Source: an uncultured Lentisphaeria bacterium (GTDB lineage Bacteria > Verrucomicrobiota > Lentisphaeria > Victivallales > UBA1829). From it: DNA of 64,000 nucleotides. Under the pieces are notes generated by a model, which did no database searches, was not told the DNA's origin, and worked only from the letters and a program-made list of their open reading frames with translations. The stretch is taken from positions 1-64,000 of the forward strand of contig CASEFP010000014.1 in assembly GCA_949287225.1 (NCBI GenBank), in the 5' to 3' direction. The first letter of the stretch is position 1, and each line of letters starts with the position of its first letter. Made by a program: the position numbers and the translations under genes. Below are positions 17,783 through 27,068 of the stretch, in pieces.

Positions 17783-19320
17783 TTTATGTTATTCCCGCTG
17801 CCGCGGGGCTGATTGTCGGTTTCATTCTCCACCTGCTCTTTGTCAAGGTGGCCGGATCGAAATCCATCGACGCCGCGAACAAAATGAAAAACGACGCCGA
17901 ACGAGAGGCGGAACGCCTGCTCCGGGAGGCCAGGGTCACGGCCAAGAGCGATGTTCTCAAAATCAAGGAGGATTTTGAGAACGAAATGAAGGAGCGCCGC
18001 CGGGAAATCCAGTCCTCCGAACGCCGCCTCGCCCAGAAGGAGGAGAATCTCGACCGGAAGGCGGATTCCTTCGAATCCAAAGTCCGGAATCTGGAGCGCA
18101 AGGAGCGTGACATCGACGCACTCAAGGATCGTCTCTCTGCACGTGAGGAGGAGATGAAAAAGGCAATCGCGCGTCAGATTGATGAACTCGAACGCATCAC
18201 CGAACTCGACCGCGAAAGCGCCAAAAACCTTCTGCTGGACAAATTGAAAGGCGAAGTCGAAAACGAATGCGGCATTCTCATCCGCAACATCGTTGACGAA
18301 GCCAAACAGAAAGCCGAACGCGAATCCCAGCGCCTGCTGGTTCACGCGATCCAGCGCTACGCGGGCGAATGCACCTACGAGCGCACCACGGCAACCATTC
18401 CGCTGCCCAGCGACGAAATGAAAGGGCGCATCATCGGACGTGAGGGACGCAACATCCGCGCACTCGAGGCCGCAACCGGCGTCAACATCCTGATCGACGA
18501 TACTCCTGAAGCGGTCGTCATCTCCTGTTTCGACCCGATCCGCAAGGAAATTGCACGCCGCCTTCTCGAAAAACTCATCTCCGACGGACGGATTCATCCG
18601 ACGAGAATCGAGGATCTCATCAAGAAGATCCGCAAGGAGATCGACGAGGAGGTCTTCGACGCAGGCGAAAAAGCCGTGCTCGACTGCGGCGTGCAGGGCG
18701 TGCCAAAACCGATCATCAATCTGCTGGGCAGACTCCAGTTCCGCTTCAGCTTCTCGCAGAACGTGCTCAAGCACTCGATCGAAACCGCCGCCTTCATGGG
18801 GGCGATCGCCGCCGAGCTCGGGCTTGACGAACAGAAGGCGCGCAGAATCGGACTCTTCCACGACATCGGCAAAGCCGTCGACCATGAAGTCGAAGGGACC
18901 CATGCCGCGATCGGTGCGGACATCCTCCGCAAGCACAACGAAGCCAAGGATGTCGTCAACGCTGTCGCCGCGCACCATGAGGAGGTCGAGGGCACCTCGA
19001 TTTACGCCGCGCTTGCGAACGCCTGCGATGCGCTGAGCGCCTCCAGACCCGGCGCCAGAAGCGAGACGACCGAACTTTATCTCAAGCGTCTGGAGCAGCT
19101 GGAGAACATCGCCAACGAGTTCGCCGGCGTGGAATCCTGCTTCGCCTTGCAGGCGGGGCGCGAAATCCGCGTCGTCGTCCAGCCGGAGAAGATCACCGAA
19201 GCACAGGCACAGGTGCTCAGCCGCGACATCTGCTGCCGGATCGAAAAAGAGATGAATTATCCGGGACAGATCAAAGTCACGGTCATCCGCGAAACCCGCT
19301 CCGTCGAGTATGCCAAATAA
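17779..19320 (+). CDS. rny: Ribonuclease Y
   Basis: Membrane-anchored endoribonuclease that starts mRNA decay. 513 residues in the standard order: one N-terminal transmembrane segment (about 2-22), a long coiled coil rich in Glu/Arg/Lys (about 25-190), a KH domain (PLPSDEMKGRIIGREGRNIR, about residue 210), and an HD domain (GLFHDIGKAVDHE and AAHHEEVEG). The first ATG with AAAGGA at seven bases lies at 17779; the open frame extends further upstream inside the preceding gene but lacks support. Followed closely by another HD protein. Confidence 0.96.
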   Translation: MIYVIPAAAGLIVGFILHLLFVKVAGSKSIDAANKMKNDAEREAERLLREARVTAKSDVLKIKEDFENEMKERRREIQSSERRLAQKEENLDRKADSFESKVRNLERKERDIDALKDRLSAREEEMKKAIARQIDELERITELDRESAKNLLLDKLKGEVENECGILIRNIVDEAKQKAERESQRLLVHAIQRYAGECTYERTTATIPLPSDEMKGRIIGREGRNIRALEAATGVNILIDDTPEAVVISCFDPIRKEIARRLLEKLISDGRIHPTRIEDLIKKIRKEIDEEVFDAGEKAVLDCGVQGVPKPIINLLGRLQFRFSFSQNVLKHSIETAAFMGAIAAELGLDEQKARRIGLFHDIGKAVDHEVEGTHAAIGADILRKHNEAKDVVNAVAAHHEEVEGTSIYAALANACDALSASRPGARSETTELYLKRLEQLENIANEFAGVESCFALQAGREIRVVVQPEKITEAQAQVLSRDICCRIEKEMNYPGQIKVTVIRETRSVEYAK

Positions 19321-19336
19321 CCGCCGGAGGCGGAAG

Positions 19337-20137
19337 ATGTTGACCGAGGCGGATCACCCTCTGCTGAAAGAACAGTTCCGGAGCTATGCGCTTTCGTTCG
19401 CTGACGCTCCGGAAAACGTCCCGCAGGCGATTCAGCTCAAGATTGCACACACGTTCGACGTCTGTGCGATCTCCGACCGGATCGCCGAGCGGGAGGGCGG
19501 CGTATTCAGCGGGCGCGGACGCTTCCTTGCGTTTCTCTGCGCGCTCTTTCATGATGTTTCGCGCTTCCGGCAGTACCGGGAGTTCCGGACGTTCCGGGAC
19601 GCGGACTCCTTCGATCACGGTGAAGTCAGTGCGGAAATCTTTCTGCAGAAGTTTCCTCTCGAAGGACTTTCCCGCGCGGAAACCGAACTGGTCGCCACTG
19701 CGGTCCGGCACCACAACAAGAGGGTGCTGCCGCCGGACATTCCCGGAGAATTCCTCCCGTTTGCAAAACTGGTCCGGGACGCGGACAAACTCTCCATCAT
19801 CCGGATTATCAACAACTTTCTCGCAACTCCGGAGGAGTATCAGGAAGCCGCCGTCAAAATCGGCATGGAGGAGACGCCCGGTTTTACAAAAGCTCTGGCG
19901 CAGGCCGCGATCGACGGCGGGCAGATCGCGCATGCTTCCATGCACAACCTGAACGACTTCAAAATCTCCATCTTCGCCTGGGCGCAGGACCTCAATTATC
20001 CGGCCGCGGCGGAATATCTTGTGGAACAGCGTCTCTACGAAACGCTCCGGACCTTTCTTCCCGATGATCCGATGATGGACACGCTGCTGGAGGTTTCTCT
20101 GGCAAGAGTGCGGAACAAGGCGCGCGAAAGGAGCTGA
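19337..20137 (+). CDS. HD-domain metal-dependent phosphohydrolase
   Basis: 266 residues. HD-superfamily signatures: [16 protein letters not shown] (first His), [17 protein letters not shown] (His-Asp pair, about residue 75), [12 protein letters not shown], and [14 protein letters not shown] (final Asp). Such proteins hydrolyse phosphoesters of nucleotides or signalling molecules; the substrate cannot be read from the sequence. GGAGG lies six bases before the ATG at 19337; an alternative start at 19310 would overlap the rny end. Same strand, 16 bases after rny and four bases before the ABC ATPase, so it is probably in one transcript with both. Confidence 0.85.
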   Translation: MLTEADHPLLKEQFRSYALSFADAPENVPQAIQLKIAHTFDVCAISDRIAEREGGVFSGRGRFLAFLCALFHDVSRFRQYREFRTFRDADSFDHGEVSAEIFLQKFPLEGLSRAETELVATAVRHHNKRVLPPDIPGEFLPFAKLVRDADKLSIIRIINNFLATPEEYQEAAVKIGMEETPGFTKALAQAAIDGGQIAHASMHNLNDFKISIFAWAQDLNYPAAAEYLVEQRLYETLRTFLPDDPMMDTLLEVSLARVRNKARERS

Positions 20138-20141
20138 CGCC

Positions 20142-21131
20142 ATGGCGCTTCTTCATGTGGAACATCTGAAAAAATACTATCCCGTCCCCTCCCCTCTTTT
20201 CGCACCGAAACGCTGCGTCAAGGCACTGGACGACGTTTCCTTCGAACTGAATGAGGGTGAAACGCTCGGGCTTGTCGGGGAAAGCGGATGCGGGAAAAGC
20301 ACAATGGCACGGCTCCTGATGCGTCTCGAACCGCCGACAGGGGGCTCTATCCTCCTCGACGGCATGGACTTGTGCGCAGTCAAAGGGGAAAAACTCCGGA
20401 GGATGCGCGGCGAGTTCCAGATGATTTTCCAGGATCCCTACGGCTCCCTGAATCCCCGCATGAGCGTCTACACCGCCATCGAGGAGGCGTTGAAGCTCCA
20501 TACGGACTTGAACGCCTCCGAACGGGCGGACCGCATCGGAGAACTCCTTGCGCTTGTCGGACTCAAGCCGGAATATGCGCGGCGCTACCCGCACCAGTTC
20601 AGCGGCGGCCAGCGCCAGAGAATCGGCATCGCACGGGCGCTGGCGGTCAATCCGCGCTTCATTGTGGCGGATGAACCGGTGTCCGCGCTGGATGTCAGCG
20701 TCCAGTCGCAGATTGTGAATCTCCTGCAGGACATCCAGAAACAGACGCGTGTGGCGTTTCTGTTTATCGCGCATGATCTCGCGGTTGTCGAGCACATCAG
20801 CCACAGGATCATGGTGATGTATCTGGGAAAACTCGCGGAGACCGGCCCGGCGCGGGAGCTCTGCGCGAACCCGGCGCACCCGTATACGAAGGCGCTTCTC
20901 TCGTCGGTTCCCTCGCTGGATCCGAAACACAGGATCGGGCGGATCATGCTGAAAGGCGATGTGCCTTCCCCGCTCGACCCGCCGAAGGGCTGCCGCTTCC
21001 ATCCGCGCTGCCCGATGCGCCAGGCGCGCTGTGAGACCGAGGAACCCGTTCTGCGGCAGGTGCCGGGCGCCTCACCGGGCCATTGCAGCGCCTGCCATTT
21101 TGCCGAACAGGTTGCCGCATTCAAACGCTGA
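20142..21131 (+). CDS. Peptide/nickel-type ABC transporter ATP-binding protein (DppF/OppF-like), orphan
   Basis: 329 residues. Walker [19 protein letters not shown]-loop [15 protein letters not shown], signature [16 protein letters not shown], Walker [15 protein letters not shown], switch His in [12 protein letters not shown]. The C-terminal extension with [14 protein letters not shown] and two more Cys is the oligopeptide/dipeptide-type tail. It normally works with a second ATPase, two permeases and a binding protein; none is in the window, so it is an orphan or serves a remote operon. Its last 11 bases overlap the end of the convergent esterase gene. Confidence 0.93.
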   Translation: MALLHVEHLKKYYPVPSPLFAPKRCVKALDDVSFELNEGETLGLVGESGCGKSTMARLLMRLEPPTGGSILLDGMDLCAVKGEKLRRMRGEFQMIFQDPYGSLNPRMSVYTAIEEALKLHTDLNASERADRIGELLALVGLKPEYARRYPHQFSGGQRQRIGIARALAVNPRFIVADEPVSALDVSVQSQIVNLLQDIQKQTRVAFLFIAHDLAVVEHISHRIMVMYLGKLAETGPARELCANPAHPYTKALLSSVPSLDPKHRIGRIMLKGDVPSPLDPPKGCRFHPRCPMRQARCETEEPVLRQVPGASPGHCSACHFAEQVAAFKR

Positions 21132-21933
21132 ACGGCGGAATTTCGAATCCGCAGGTGCGGATCAGGAAGCGTTTCGCCATCTCCGGCCACTGGACGACAT
21201 CGAGCGTCCCGTTCCCGAGAAGCATGCCGTGTCCTCCGTGCGGGAAAATATGCAGACTGCACGGAATCTTCTTTTCGTACAGCGCTTCCGCCATCATTGC
21301 GCTGTTCCGCCACGGGACAAGCTGATCCTCGGCCGTATGCCAGAGGAAGGCGGGCGGTGTTTTTTCCGTGACGCGCGTTTCCAGTGAAAACCGCTCCTTC
21401 CATTGTCCAAAATGTTCCCCGAGCAGATTCCTGCCCGATCCCTCATGCGCAAAACGGGCAAAGGAGATCACCGGATAGCAGAGAATCATTGCGTCGGGAC
21501 GCGCGCTCTGCGCGTCGGCATCATCTCCGGCGTCAGCGGAAATTTCATCAAAGAGCGTGCCCGCGGAAGCCGCAAGGTGTCCGCCTGCGGAAAAACCGCA
21601 GACCGCCAGACGGTCCGGGATGACACGCCATGCTTCAGAACGGGCACGGATCAGGCGGATTGCCCGGAAGAGATCCTCCTGCGGTTCGGGGAAACGGTGC
21701 GGCGCCACGCGGTAGTGAAGGACAAACGCATGGAATCCGAGTTCATTGAATTTTCTTGCGATCGGTTCGCCCTCGGTCGCCTCGCAGACGCATCCGTAGC
21801 CGCCGCCGGGAATCACAAGTATGGCGGGGCGCGGACTGCTGTTTCCGGGCAGAAGATAACAGCAGAGCTCGGGAGCCGGAGCAGTGTTTTTCGCGGGATC
21901 GTTCCAGAGAAGAATCGTCGCCGGCGCGCTCAT
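21121..21933 (-). CDS. Alpha/beta-hydrolase esterase (acetyl-esterase/lipase type)
   Basis: 270 residues. Oxyanion-type N-terminal motif [13 protein letters not shown] (about residue 37), nucleophile elbow [12 protein letters not shown] (Ser about residue 113), Asp in [11 protein letters not shown] and His in FPHGGHGM. This is the pattern of carbohydrate-acetyl esterases and related BD-FAE/lipase proteins that act on decorated sugars. No signal peptide is visible. The ATG at 21933 overlaps the HIT stop by 4 bases. Convergent with the ABC ATPase with an 11-base overlap of the coding ends. Confidence 0.85.
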   Translation of the reverse strand: MSAPATILLWNDPAKNTAPAPELCCYLLPGNSSPRPAILVIPGGGYGCVCEATEGEPIARKFNELGFHAFVLHYRVAPHRFPEPQEDLFRAIRLIRARSEAWRVIPDRLAVCGFSAGGHLAASAGTLFDEISADAGDDADAQSARPDAMILCYPVISFARFAHEGSGRNLLGEHFGQWKERFSLETRVTEKTPPAFLWHTAEDQLVPWRNSAMMAEALYEKKIPCSLHIFPHGGHGMLLGNGTLDVVQWPEMAKRFLIRTCGFEIPPFSV

Positions 21934-22427
21934 GCCTCCCACTCCTTCCGCAGCAGTTCGGCGGTATCGCGCAGCGCCTCTGGAACGACGCGGATATCGC
22001 CGATCACGGGCATGAAGTTGTTGTCGCCCGTCCAGCGGGGAACAATGTGCAGATGCAGATGGTCGGCAACGCCCGCGCCGGCCGCGACGCCGAGGTTGAA
22101 GCCGATGTTGTAGGCCTGCGGGCGCATGACCTTCTGAAGCGTGTTCTTCGCCTTGACGCAGACATCCATGATCTCGTGAAGCTCCTCCGGCGCGAGCGCG
22201 GCAATATCGCCGACATGCCGGTACGGCGCAACCAGAAGATGCCCCGAATTGTAGGGATAACGGTTCAGGATGGCGAAACAGTGTGCGTAACGGGCGACAA
22301 TCAGCTCCTCCTCGGGGGAATCCGGGCGGATTTCCCGGTTGCCGCATAAAAAGCAACCGGGCGTTTTTTCCGAACGGATGAAGCTGATTCTCCAGGGAGC
22401 CCACAACGGGCGGGATTCTTCCTTCAT
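21930..22427 (-). CDS. HIT-family nucleotide hydrolase/transferase (Ap4A phosphorylase-like)
   Basis: 165 residues. The histidine triad appears as VADHLHLHIVPRW (about residue 110). FLCGNREI with another Cys-containing N-terminal segment and the spacing to YPYNSGHLLVAPYRH match the HIT subgroup with an N-terminal zinc-type CxxC remnant. It cleaves phosphate anhydride or phosphoramidate bonds of nucleotides in the cytoplasm. GGAGG is eight bases before the ATG at 22427. Coupled to the downstream esterase by an ATGA overlap. Confidence 0.9.
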   Translation of the reverse strand: MKEESRPLWAPWRISFIRSEKTPGCFLCGNREIRPDSPEEELIVARYAHCFAILNRYPYNSGHLLVAPYRHVGDIAALAPEELHEIMDVCVKAKNTLQKVMRPQAYNIGFNLGVAAGAGVADHLHLHIVPRWTGDNNFMPVIGDIRVVPEALRDTAELLRKEWEA

Positions 22428-22542
22428 GATCCAAACCTCCAGATCGTTTGCATTGGAAATTCCATCTATCCTGAAATGTAGCATCATTCCGGAAAAAAGC
22501 CTGCGCGGGACGGAAAAAAAGACGGAAATCTTTCGTCTGGAC

Positions 22543-23403
22543 TCAAATTCTCACGAATTCGCGCCGGTACTGCTGCGGGGAAAATCCGATCACGGCCTTG
22601 AAGCGGCGGCTGAAATGAAACGCGTCCTGATATCCCATCATCTCGGCGATTTCCGCAACGTTCAGATTGGTTTCCATCAGGAGCTCGGCGGCTTTGTTCA
22701 GGCGGAGTTTGTCGATGTAGAGTTTGGGAAGAACGCCGAAGCGGTTCATGAAAACGCGCCGGAACTGATCATCGCTCATATCGCAGTATTCCGCCATGGC
22801 ATTGATGCTCCACCATTTTTCCGGATTCTCGCGGATCCGGGCCACCAGTTCCTCAATCTGCGGATAACGGTCGGGCCGGGTCTGCGCGGCACGGCGGTTG
22901 TAAAGTTCCATCAGAAGTTTCTGCAAGGCGAAGTTCGCATTGATCTGGGAGTGGTCGGAAGGCTCCATCGCCAGTTCGATCACGTCAAGCAGCCGATGGG
23001 AAAGCCCCAGATCGTAGACGCCGTCGCGGATCACGCCGCTGCGCTGCATCATCACGGCGAGCTCTCCGGTGAAATTGACGGTATCCTCCGTATAGAATTC
23101 CCCCTCGATGCCGCCGTAATTGTGGATCGTGCCCGGTGTCACGACGACACACTGGCCGGGATGAATTTCCTGCGCGGGCGCATCGGGCCGCCAGAAAATC
23201 CCTTTTCCGGCGGTCATGTGCGAGATTGCATAAAACTCAAAACGGCGCGGATTCTCGTGCCACCAGGAAGCGGGATGACCGGAACTGCATCCGCCGCGCC
23301 CGAAACGGAAGATCCACAGTCCATAGTTACGGTGGACGGTCCGCATCCGCAACGCGGGCAGGCGGTGAACCAGAATGCCGGAGTTGTCCTGATCGAGCCT
23401 CAT
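22543..23403 (-). CDS. AraC-family transcriptional regulator
   Basis: 286 residues. The N-terminal cupin-type sensor shows HPGQCVVVTPGTIHNYGG (about residues 80-97). The C-terminal ~100 residues carry both helix-turn-helix units: WSINAMAEYCDMSDDQFRR and LNVAEIAEMMGYQDAFHFSR, then the standard FKAVIGFSPQQYR. It begins 7 bases after the Prc protease stop on the same strand. Local targets are not obvious; a sugar-responsive role is inferred from the family. Confidence 0.88.
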   Translation of the reverse strand: MRLDQDNSGILVHRLPALRMRTVHRNYGLWIFRFGRGGCSSGHPASWWHENPRRFEFYAISHMTAGKGIFWRPDAPAQEIHPGQCVVVTPGTIHNYGGIEGEFYTEDTVNFTGELAVMMQRSGVIRDGVYDLGLSHRLLDVIELAMEPSDHSQINANFALQKLLMELYNRRAAQTRPDRYPQIEELVARIRENPEKWWSINAMAEYCDMSDDQFRRVFMNRFGVLPKLYIDKLRLNKAAELLMETNLNVAEIAEMMGYQDAFHFSRRFKAVIGFSPQQYRREFVRI

Positions 23404-23409
23404 TCCCGT

Positions 23410-25584
23410 TTATTTTGCGGTGACGGTCGCCATCGCACCGGCGGGCCGGCCGTTCAGCGAAATGTAATCGGCCACCACATTGAGCGTTTCGTCCAGATAG
23501 AGATCCTTGATCTCCTTTTTCGACGCATCGGGAGCGGCATCCGTGTCAAGACGCATCAGTTTCTCCTGCTCGTCATGCAGTTTTTTCTCGGCAAGATACT
23601 CCTGCCAGCGCTTCTTCAGATTCAGGGAAATGTTTTTCCGGTCGCGGATCTTGCGGAACGCCTCGATGTCCTTCTTGAGCATTGTGAATTCAGGGTTGTT
23701 CTGAATCCGTCGCTCGGAACGTTCGCGCAGCACGGGGATGAGATTGCTCAGACCCGGATCGAACACATTGTAGTTCAGCGGCTGGATCGTATCCCATGCC
23801 ATCGCATGGGGCAGTTTCTCCTCGCCGATGTCCATCGTATCGGAAAAAGACGGGTAGATGATGTCCGGCGTCACGCCTTTGAGCTGGGTGGACTCTCCGT
23901 TGATCCGGTAGAATTTCGCGCTGGTCAGCTTGATGGAGCCGACCGGCACTTTCGCGCCGAGAAACGCGGTGTATTTCTCCAGCTCGATCACCCGCTGGAC
24001 GGTTCCCTTCCCATGGGTCTTGGAGTCGCCGAGAATGATGCCGCGCTGATGATCCTTGATCGCACCGGCGAAAATCTCGGTTGCCGAGGCGCTGAAACGG
24101 TTGGTCAGCACCGCAAGCGGGCCGCCGTAGAGGATTTTCCCGCCGTCATTGTCCTCGTCGACGCTCCGCCCCTTGATGTCCTTGACCTGCACCACGGGAC
24201 CGTCCTTGATGAAGAGACCGGTCAGGGTCACGGCTTCCAGAAGACTTCCCCCGCCGTTGGAACGCAGATCCATCACGAGTCCGTCGAGCGGCGCCTTCGC
24301 GGTGAATTCCCGGATCAGGTTCGTCACATCGCGCGTGGAACTCTTGTAGTTGCGGTCTCCGCGCCATGCGGCGTCGAAATCGATGTAGAAGGATGGCAGC
24401 GTAATCACGCCGATCCGGAGCGTTTTGCCGTTCTGCTTGACCTCATGCACCTTGCCGGAGGCTTCGGATTCCTTCAAACGGACCTTTTCGCGTGTCAGGG
24501 TGATGACGGTCGGCACGGCTGCCGCCCCCTTGGCGGCCTCCAGAATGGTCAGGGAGACTTTCGTATTCTCCTTGCCGCGGATATGCTCGACAACTTTGGA
24601 AACCGGCATATCGAGAATATCGACCGGATCGGAATTCTCCTGCGCGACGGCAATGATCTTGTCCTCCGCTTTCAGACGCCCGTCCACATCGGCGGGGCCG
24701 CCGGGGATGATCTTCACGATTTTCGTGTAGCCGTCCTCATTGGTCAGAAGCGCCCCGATTCCGACCAGAGAAAGCTTCATGCCGATGTTGAAATCCTCCT
24801 CGGTGCGGGGGGACATGTACTCCGAATGCGGATCATAGATGCGCGTCAGGCTGGAAAGATAGAACTCCAGAATATCAACGGCTTCCAGATTCTTATAGAG
24901 CTGGACGAACTGCTCGACCCGCTTGAGCGTGCGCTCCTCGGGGGACTTCTGCGGAGGCTGTTTGACTTTCGGAGCTGTCTTTGCCGAATCGGATTTTTTG
25001 TTCTTTGCGGGCTCTTTCGCCTCTTCCTTCTTCGCAAGTTCCAGAAGATTCAGAAGAATGAGATCGTTTTTGATTTTCTTGCGCCAGAGATCTTCCAGCG
25101 CCGCACGGTCGGCGGCCCAGGGAGCCTTGGAGCGGTTCACCTCGAACTCCTCGTCGGTATTGAGACCGGGTTTCTCCGCCAGATATGCGGCGGTGAATTT
25201 TTCGTATTCCTCCAGACGCTGAATGAACAGTTTGAAAACATCGAATGCGAACTGCACATTGCCGGTGCGGATCTGTGAACCAAGTTCTTTTTTCTGCGGT
25301 TCAAACGACTTGATATCCCCGGCGGTGAAAAACATGCGCGTCGGATCCAGCGCCTTGAAGTAATCGTCGAAAAGCTGTTCGGAAATCTGTTCGTTGATCT
25401 GCTGCTGGTTATAATGGGAATTGGCGATCAGGTACGCGGCGGCACGGGAGATCGTCGCCATCTCCGGGGTCTGTTTGTATTTGTCGGGTTTCGGCGCGGC
25501 TCCGGACGCGGGAAGCACGGCGGAAGAAATCAGAAACAGCACGGCGGCCGTCATGAAAAATCGAATCAATTTTTTCTGCTGCAT
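23410..25584 (-). CDS. Tail-specific carboxy-terminal processing protease, S41/Prc family
   Basis: Periplasmic serine protease that degrades or trims envelope proteins. 724 residues: signal peptide (about 1-29), long N-terminal helical domain of the Prc type (about 35-235, with TRMFFTAGDIKSFE), a PDZ domain (about 245-340, DVDGRLKAEDKIIAV), and the S41 core. The catalytic Ser lies in NRFSASATEIFAGAI (about residue 497) and the Lys in KTHGKGTVQRV (about residue 524). The C-terminal DUF3340-type region is present. Lysine/proline-rich insert near residues 190-225. Downstream of the ankyrin gene and directly upstream of an AraC gene. Confidence 0.93.
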   Translation of the reverse strand: MQQKKLIRFFMTAAVLFLISSAVLPASGAAPKPDKYKQTPEMATISRAAAYLIANSHYNQQQINEQISEQLFDDYFKALDPTRMFFTAGDIKSFEPQKKELGSQIRTGNVQFAFDVFKLFIQRLEEYEKFTAAYLAEKPGLNTDEEFEVNRSKAPWAADRAALEDLWRKKIKNDLILLNLLELAKKEEAKEPAKNKKSDSAKTAPKVKQPPQKSPEERTLKRVEQFVQLYKNLEAVDILEFYLSSLTRIYDPHSEYMSPRTEEDFNIGMKLSLVGIGALLTNEDGYTKIVKIIPGGPADVDGRLKAEDKIIAVAQENSDPVDILDMPVSKVVEHIRGKENTKVSLTILEAAKGAAAVPTVITLTREKVRLKESEASGKVHEVKQNGKTLRIGVITLPSFYIDFDAAWRGDRNYKSSTRDVTNLIREFTAKAPLDGLVMDLRSNGGGSLLEAVTLTGLFIKDGPVVQVKDIKGRSVDEDNDGGKILYGGPLAVLTNRFSASATEIFAGAIKDHQRGIILGDSKTHGKGTVQRVIELEKYTAFLGAKVPVGSIKLTSAKFYRINGESTQLKGVTPDIIYPSFSDTMDIGEEKLPHAMAWDTIQPLNYNVFDPGLSNLIPVLRERSERRIQNNPEFTMLKKDIEAFRKIRDRKNISLNLKKRWQEYLAEKKLHDEQEKLMRLDTDAAPDASKKEIKDLYLDETLNVVADYISLNGRPAGAMATVTAK

Positions 25585-25826
25585 AAGCGGAACCTCACCT
25601 CTTCAATGATTTTGGAAAGTCGATCCATTAAAATACACCCGGTTCCCCGGATTTTCCAACGATATTCCGTACAGACACGGCAAAAAAAGGAAGGATTCAT
25701 GAAAAAAAGGTTTTTCGCGGATTTTTTGCAAAAAATAGAGAACTGTGACGGGAAAGGCCCCGGGTTCCCCCCCGGGAAGAGGTTCCGGATTTTCCATTGC
25801 ACGCCGCACAATGGTAAAAAGAGCTC
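25585..25826. other. Intergenic spacer with two inverted repeats
   Basis: Between the ankyrin gene and prc. CCATTG...CAATGG (about 25794-25814) and CCCGGG (25759-25764)...CCCGGG (25771-25776) form stems that could attenuate or end the ankyrin transcript. No gene is seen. Confidence 0.4.
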
Positions 25827-26687
25827 TCATTGACGTTCTTTTCCCGGAACAATCAAGGATTCCGCTGTCTGTCCGGAGAGATTTCTGATCCGCGGATCAG
25901 CTCCCGCATTCAAAAGCAGACGCACAAGATTCCCGCGTCCCAGCAGCAATGCCAGATGAAGCGGAGTATTCTGAAAACAATCCATGGCATCGACGTCCGC
26001 ACCGTAACGCAGAAGAATGCGTATGGCAGGAGCATTGTCTGCATGGACGGCTTCATGAAGCGCGGTGCGGTTCCCATGTCCCCTTTGATTCGGATCCATC
26101 TTTGCGGACAGCAGTATTTCCAGCATGCTGTTTTTTTTCTTCCGGACAGCGGTGAACAGCAGTGGATCACCGCGCTGATCCGTGAAATCCGGATTTCTGC
26201 AATATTTCAACAGCAGAGAAAGCAGTTCGCCGGACTCATGAAGCACCGCGTATTCCATCAGACTGATCCCCCCGCATCGCCCTGTTTCCGGCGAGGCACC
26301 TCTACGCAGCAGATAATCAACCACATTTCTGCGGCGCTTTTTCACTGCCAGCGACAACGGAGTTTCCTCCGGCAAGCCCAATCGCGGGAAATCAGGAGAA
26401 ATGCCGTTCTTCTCAACAAGAATCCGGATTTTTTTCAAATCTCCCTCGGACGCGGCGATGCAAAATTCATAACTGAGCTGAATTTTCTTCCGGGCAGCCG
26501 CAGCGAAATCTTCATCCTCACGTTTGCCGCAATCCTTCAAGAACAGTCCCGCAATCACTCCCAGCAGAAGGCAGACTATCAAAAACAGAAACTCTCCGGA
26601 TGTTCCGCGGAAACAACACATCCGTCCGGACAGTATACTCCCGGGAGAACGCAATAGACGGAGGCGGAATGATAATCGTGGAAGCAT
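25827..26687 (-). CDS. Membrane-anchored ankyrin-repeat protein
   Basis: 286 residues. Basic N-terminus, one membrane segment (about residues 33-51, FLFLIVCLLLGVIAGLFL), then about six ankyrin repeats: GDLKKIRILVEKNGISPDF, ETPLSLAVKKRRRNVVDYLL, then MEYAVLHESGELLSLLLKYC, PLLFTAVRKKKNSMLEILLS, TALHEAVHADNAPAIRILL and TPLHLALLLGRGNLVRLLL. Expected topology places the repeats in the periplasm or cytoplasm depending on the anchor; the basic flank favours N-in, repeats outside. Binding partner unknown. The ATG at 26687 is preceded by AAGGAG inside a small hairpin (see the leader). Same strand as prc. Confidence 0.8.
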   Translation of the reverse strand: MLPRLSFRLRLLRSPGSILSGRMCCFRGTSGEFLFLIVCLLLGVIAGLFLKDCGKREDEDFAAAARKKIQLSYEFCIAASEGDLKKIRILVEKNGISPDFPRLGLPEETPLSLAVKKRRRNVVDYLLRRGASPETGRCGGISLMEYAVLHESGELLSLLLKYCRNPDFTDQRGDPLLFTAVRKKKNSMLEILLSAKMDPNQRGHGNRTALHEAVHADNAPAIRILLRYGADVDAMDCFQNTPLHLALLLGRGNLVRLLLNAGADPRIRNLSGQTAESLIVPGKERQ

Positions 26688-27068
26688 CGGACTCTCCTTC
26701 TCGGAGTCCGTCTTTTTCAAAAAAAGCGTACTCCGATTGAATTATGCGAGCCTTACGCCTACCACAGCGTTACACAACCCATAAGGAACCGAAGTACGCT
26801 AAAAAACATCAGCGCGTCCGTTTTTTCCGGTTGTGCAACGTCATTCATTTGAAGTGGTAGTTCAAGGCTCGACGTTTTAACGGTTATTTTTTCAATTCAT
26901 ATTCAGCTGATTTCTGTTCTGTTCCGCAATCTCCTGATTACTGTTGATCTTGAAAAATCTGTTATTACAATACATCCGCCTCTTCGGAAAGTCAACGAAA
27001 AAAAGAAAAGAAGAAGTGTGATTTTTCCCTATTTATTGAACACAGTGTCGGCAATGCGGGAAACGGAA
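26688..27068 (-). promoter_or_regulatory. Structured 5' leader region of the ankyrin gene
   Basis: 381 bases without a gene between xseA's end and the ankyrin start. Read on the minus strand, AGCGTACTTCG (26800-26790) pairs with CGGAGTACGCT (26735-26725) across an ~54-base loop that itself holds a CCTTAT/GTAAGG stem, and is followed by a T-run: a terminator-like element. Closer to the gene, GGACTC (26709-26704 region) pairs with GAGTCC (26694-26689 region), placing part of the AAGGAG ribosome site in a stem just before the ATG. This layout fits attenuation or translational control. No known riboswitch class was recognised. The rest (26801-27068) is AT-rich without further features seen. Confidence 0.45.

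Noticed and set aside
22339-25278. 979-codon open frame on the plus strand
   Set aside because: Antisense to the AraC and Prc protease genes. Long mirror frames are expected from codon bias in GC-rich genes, and no ribosome site is present.
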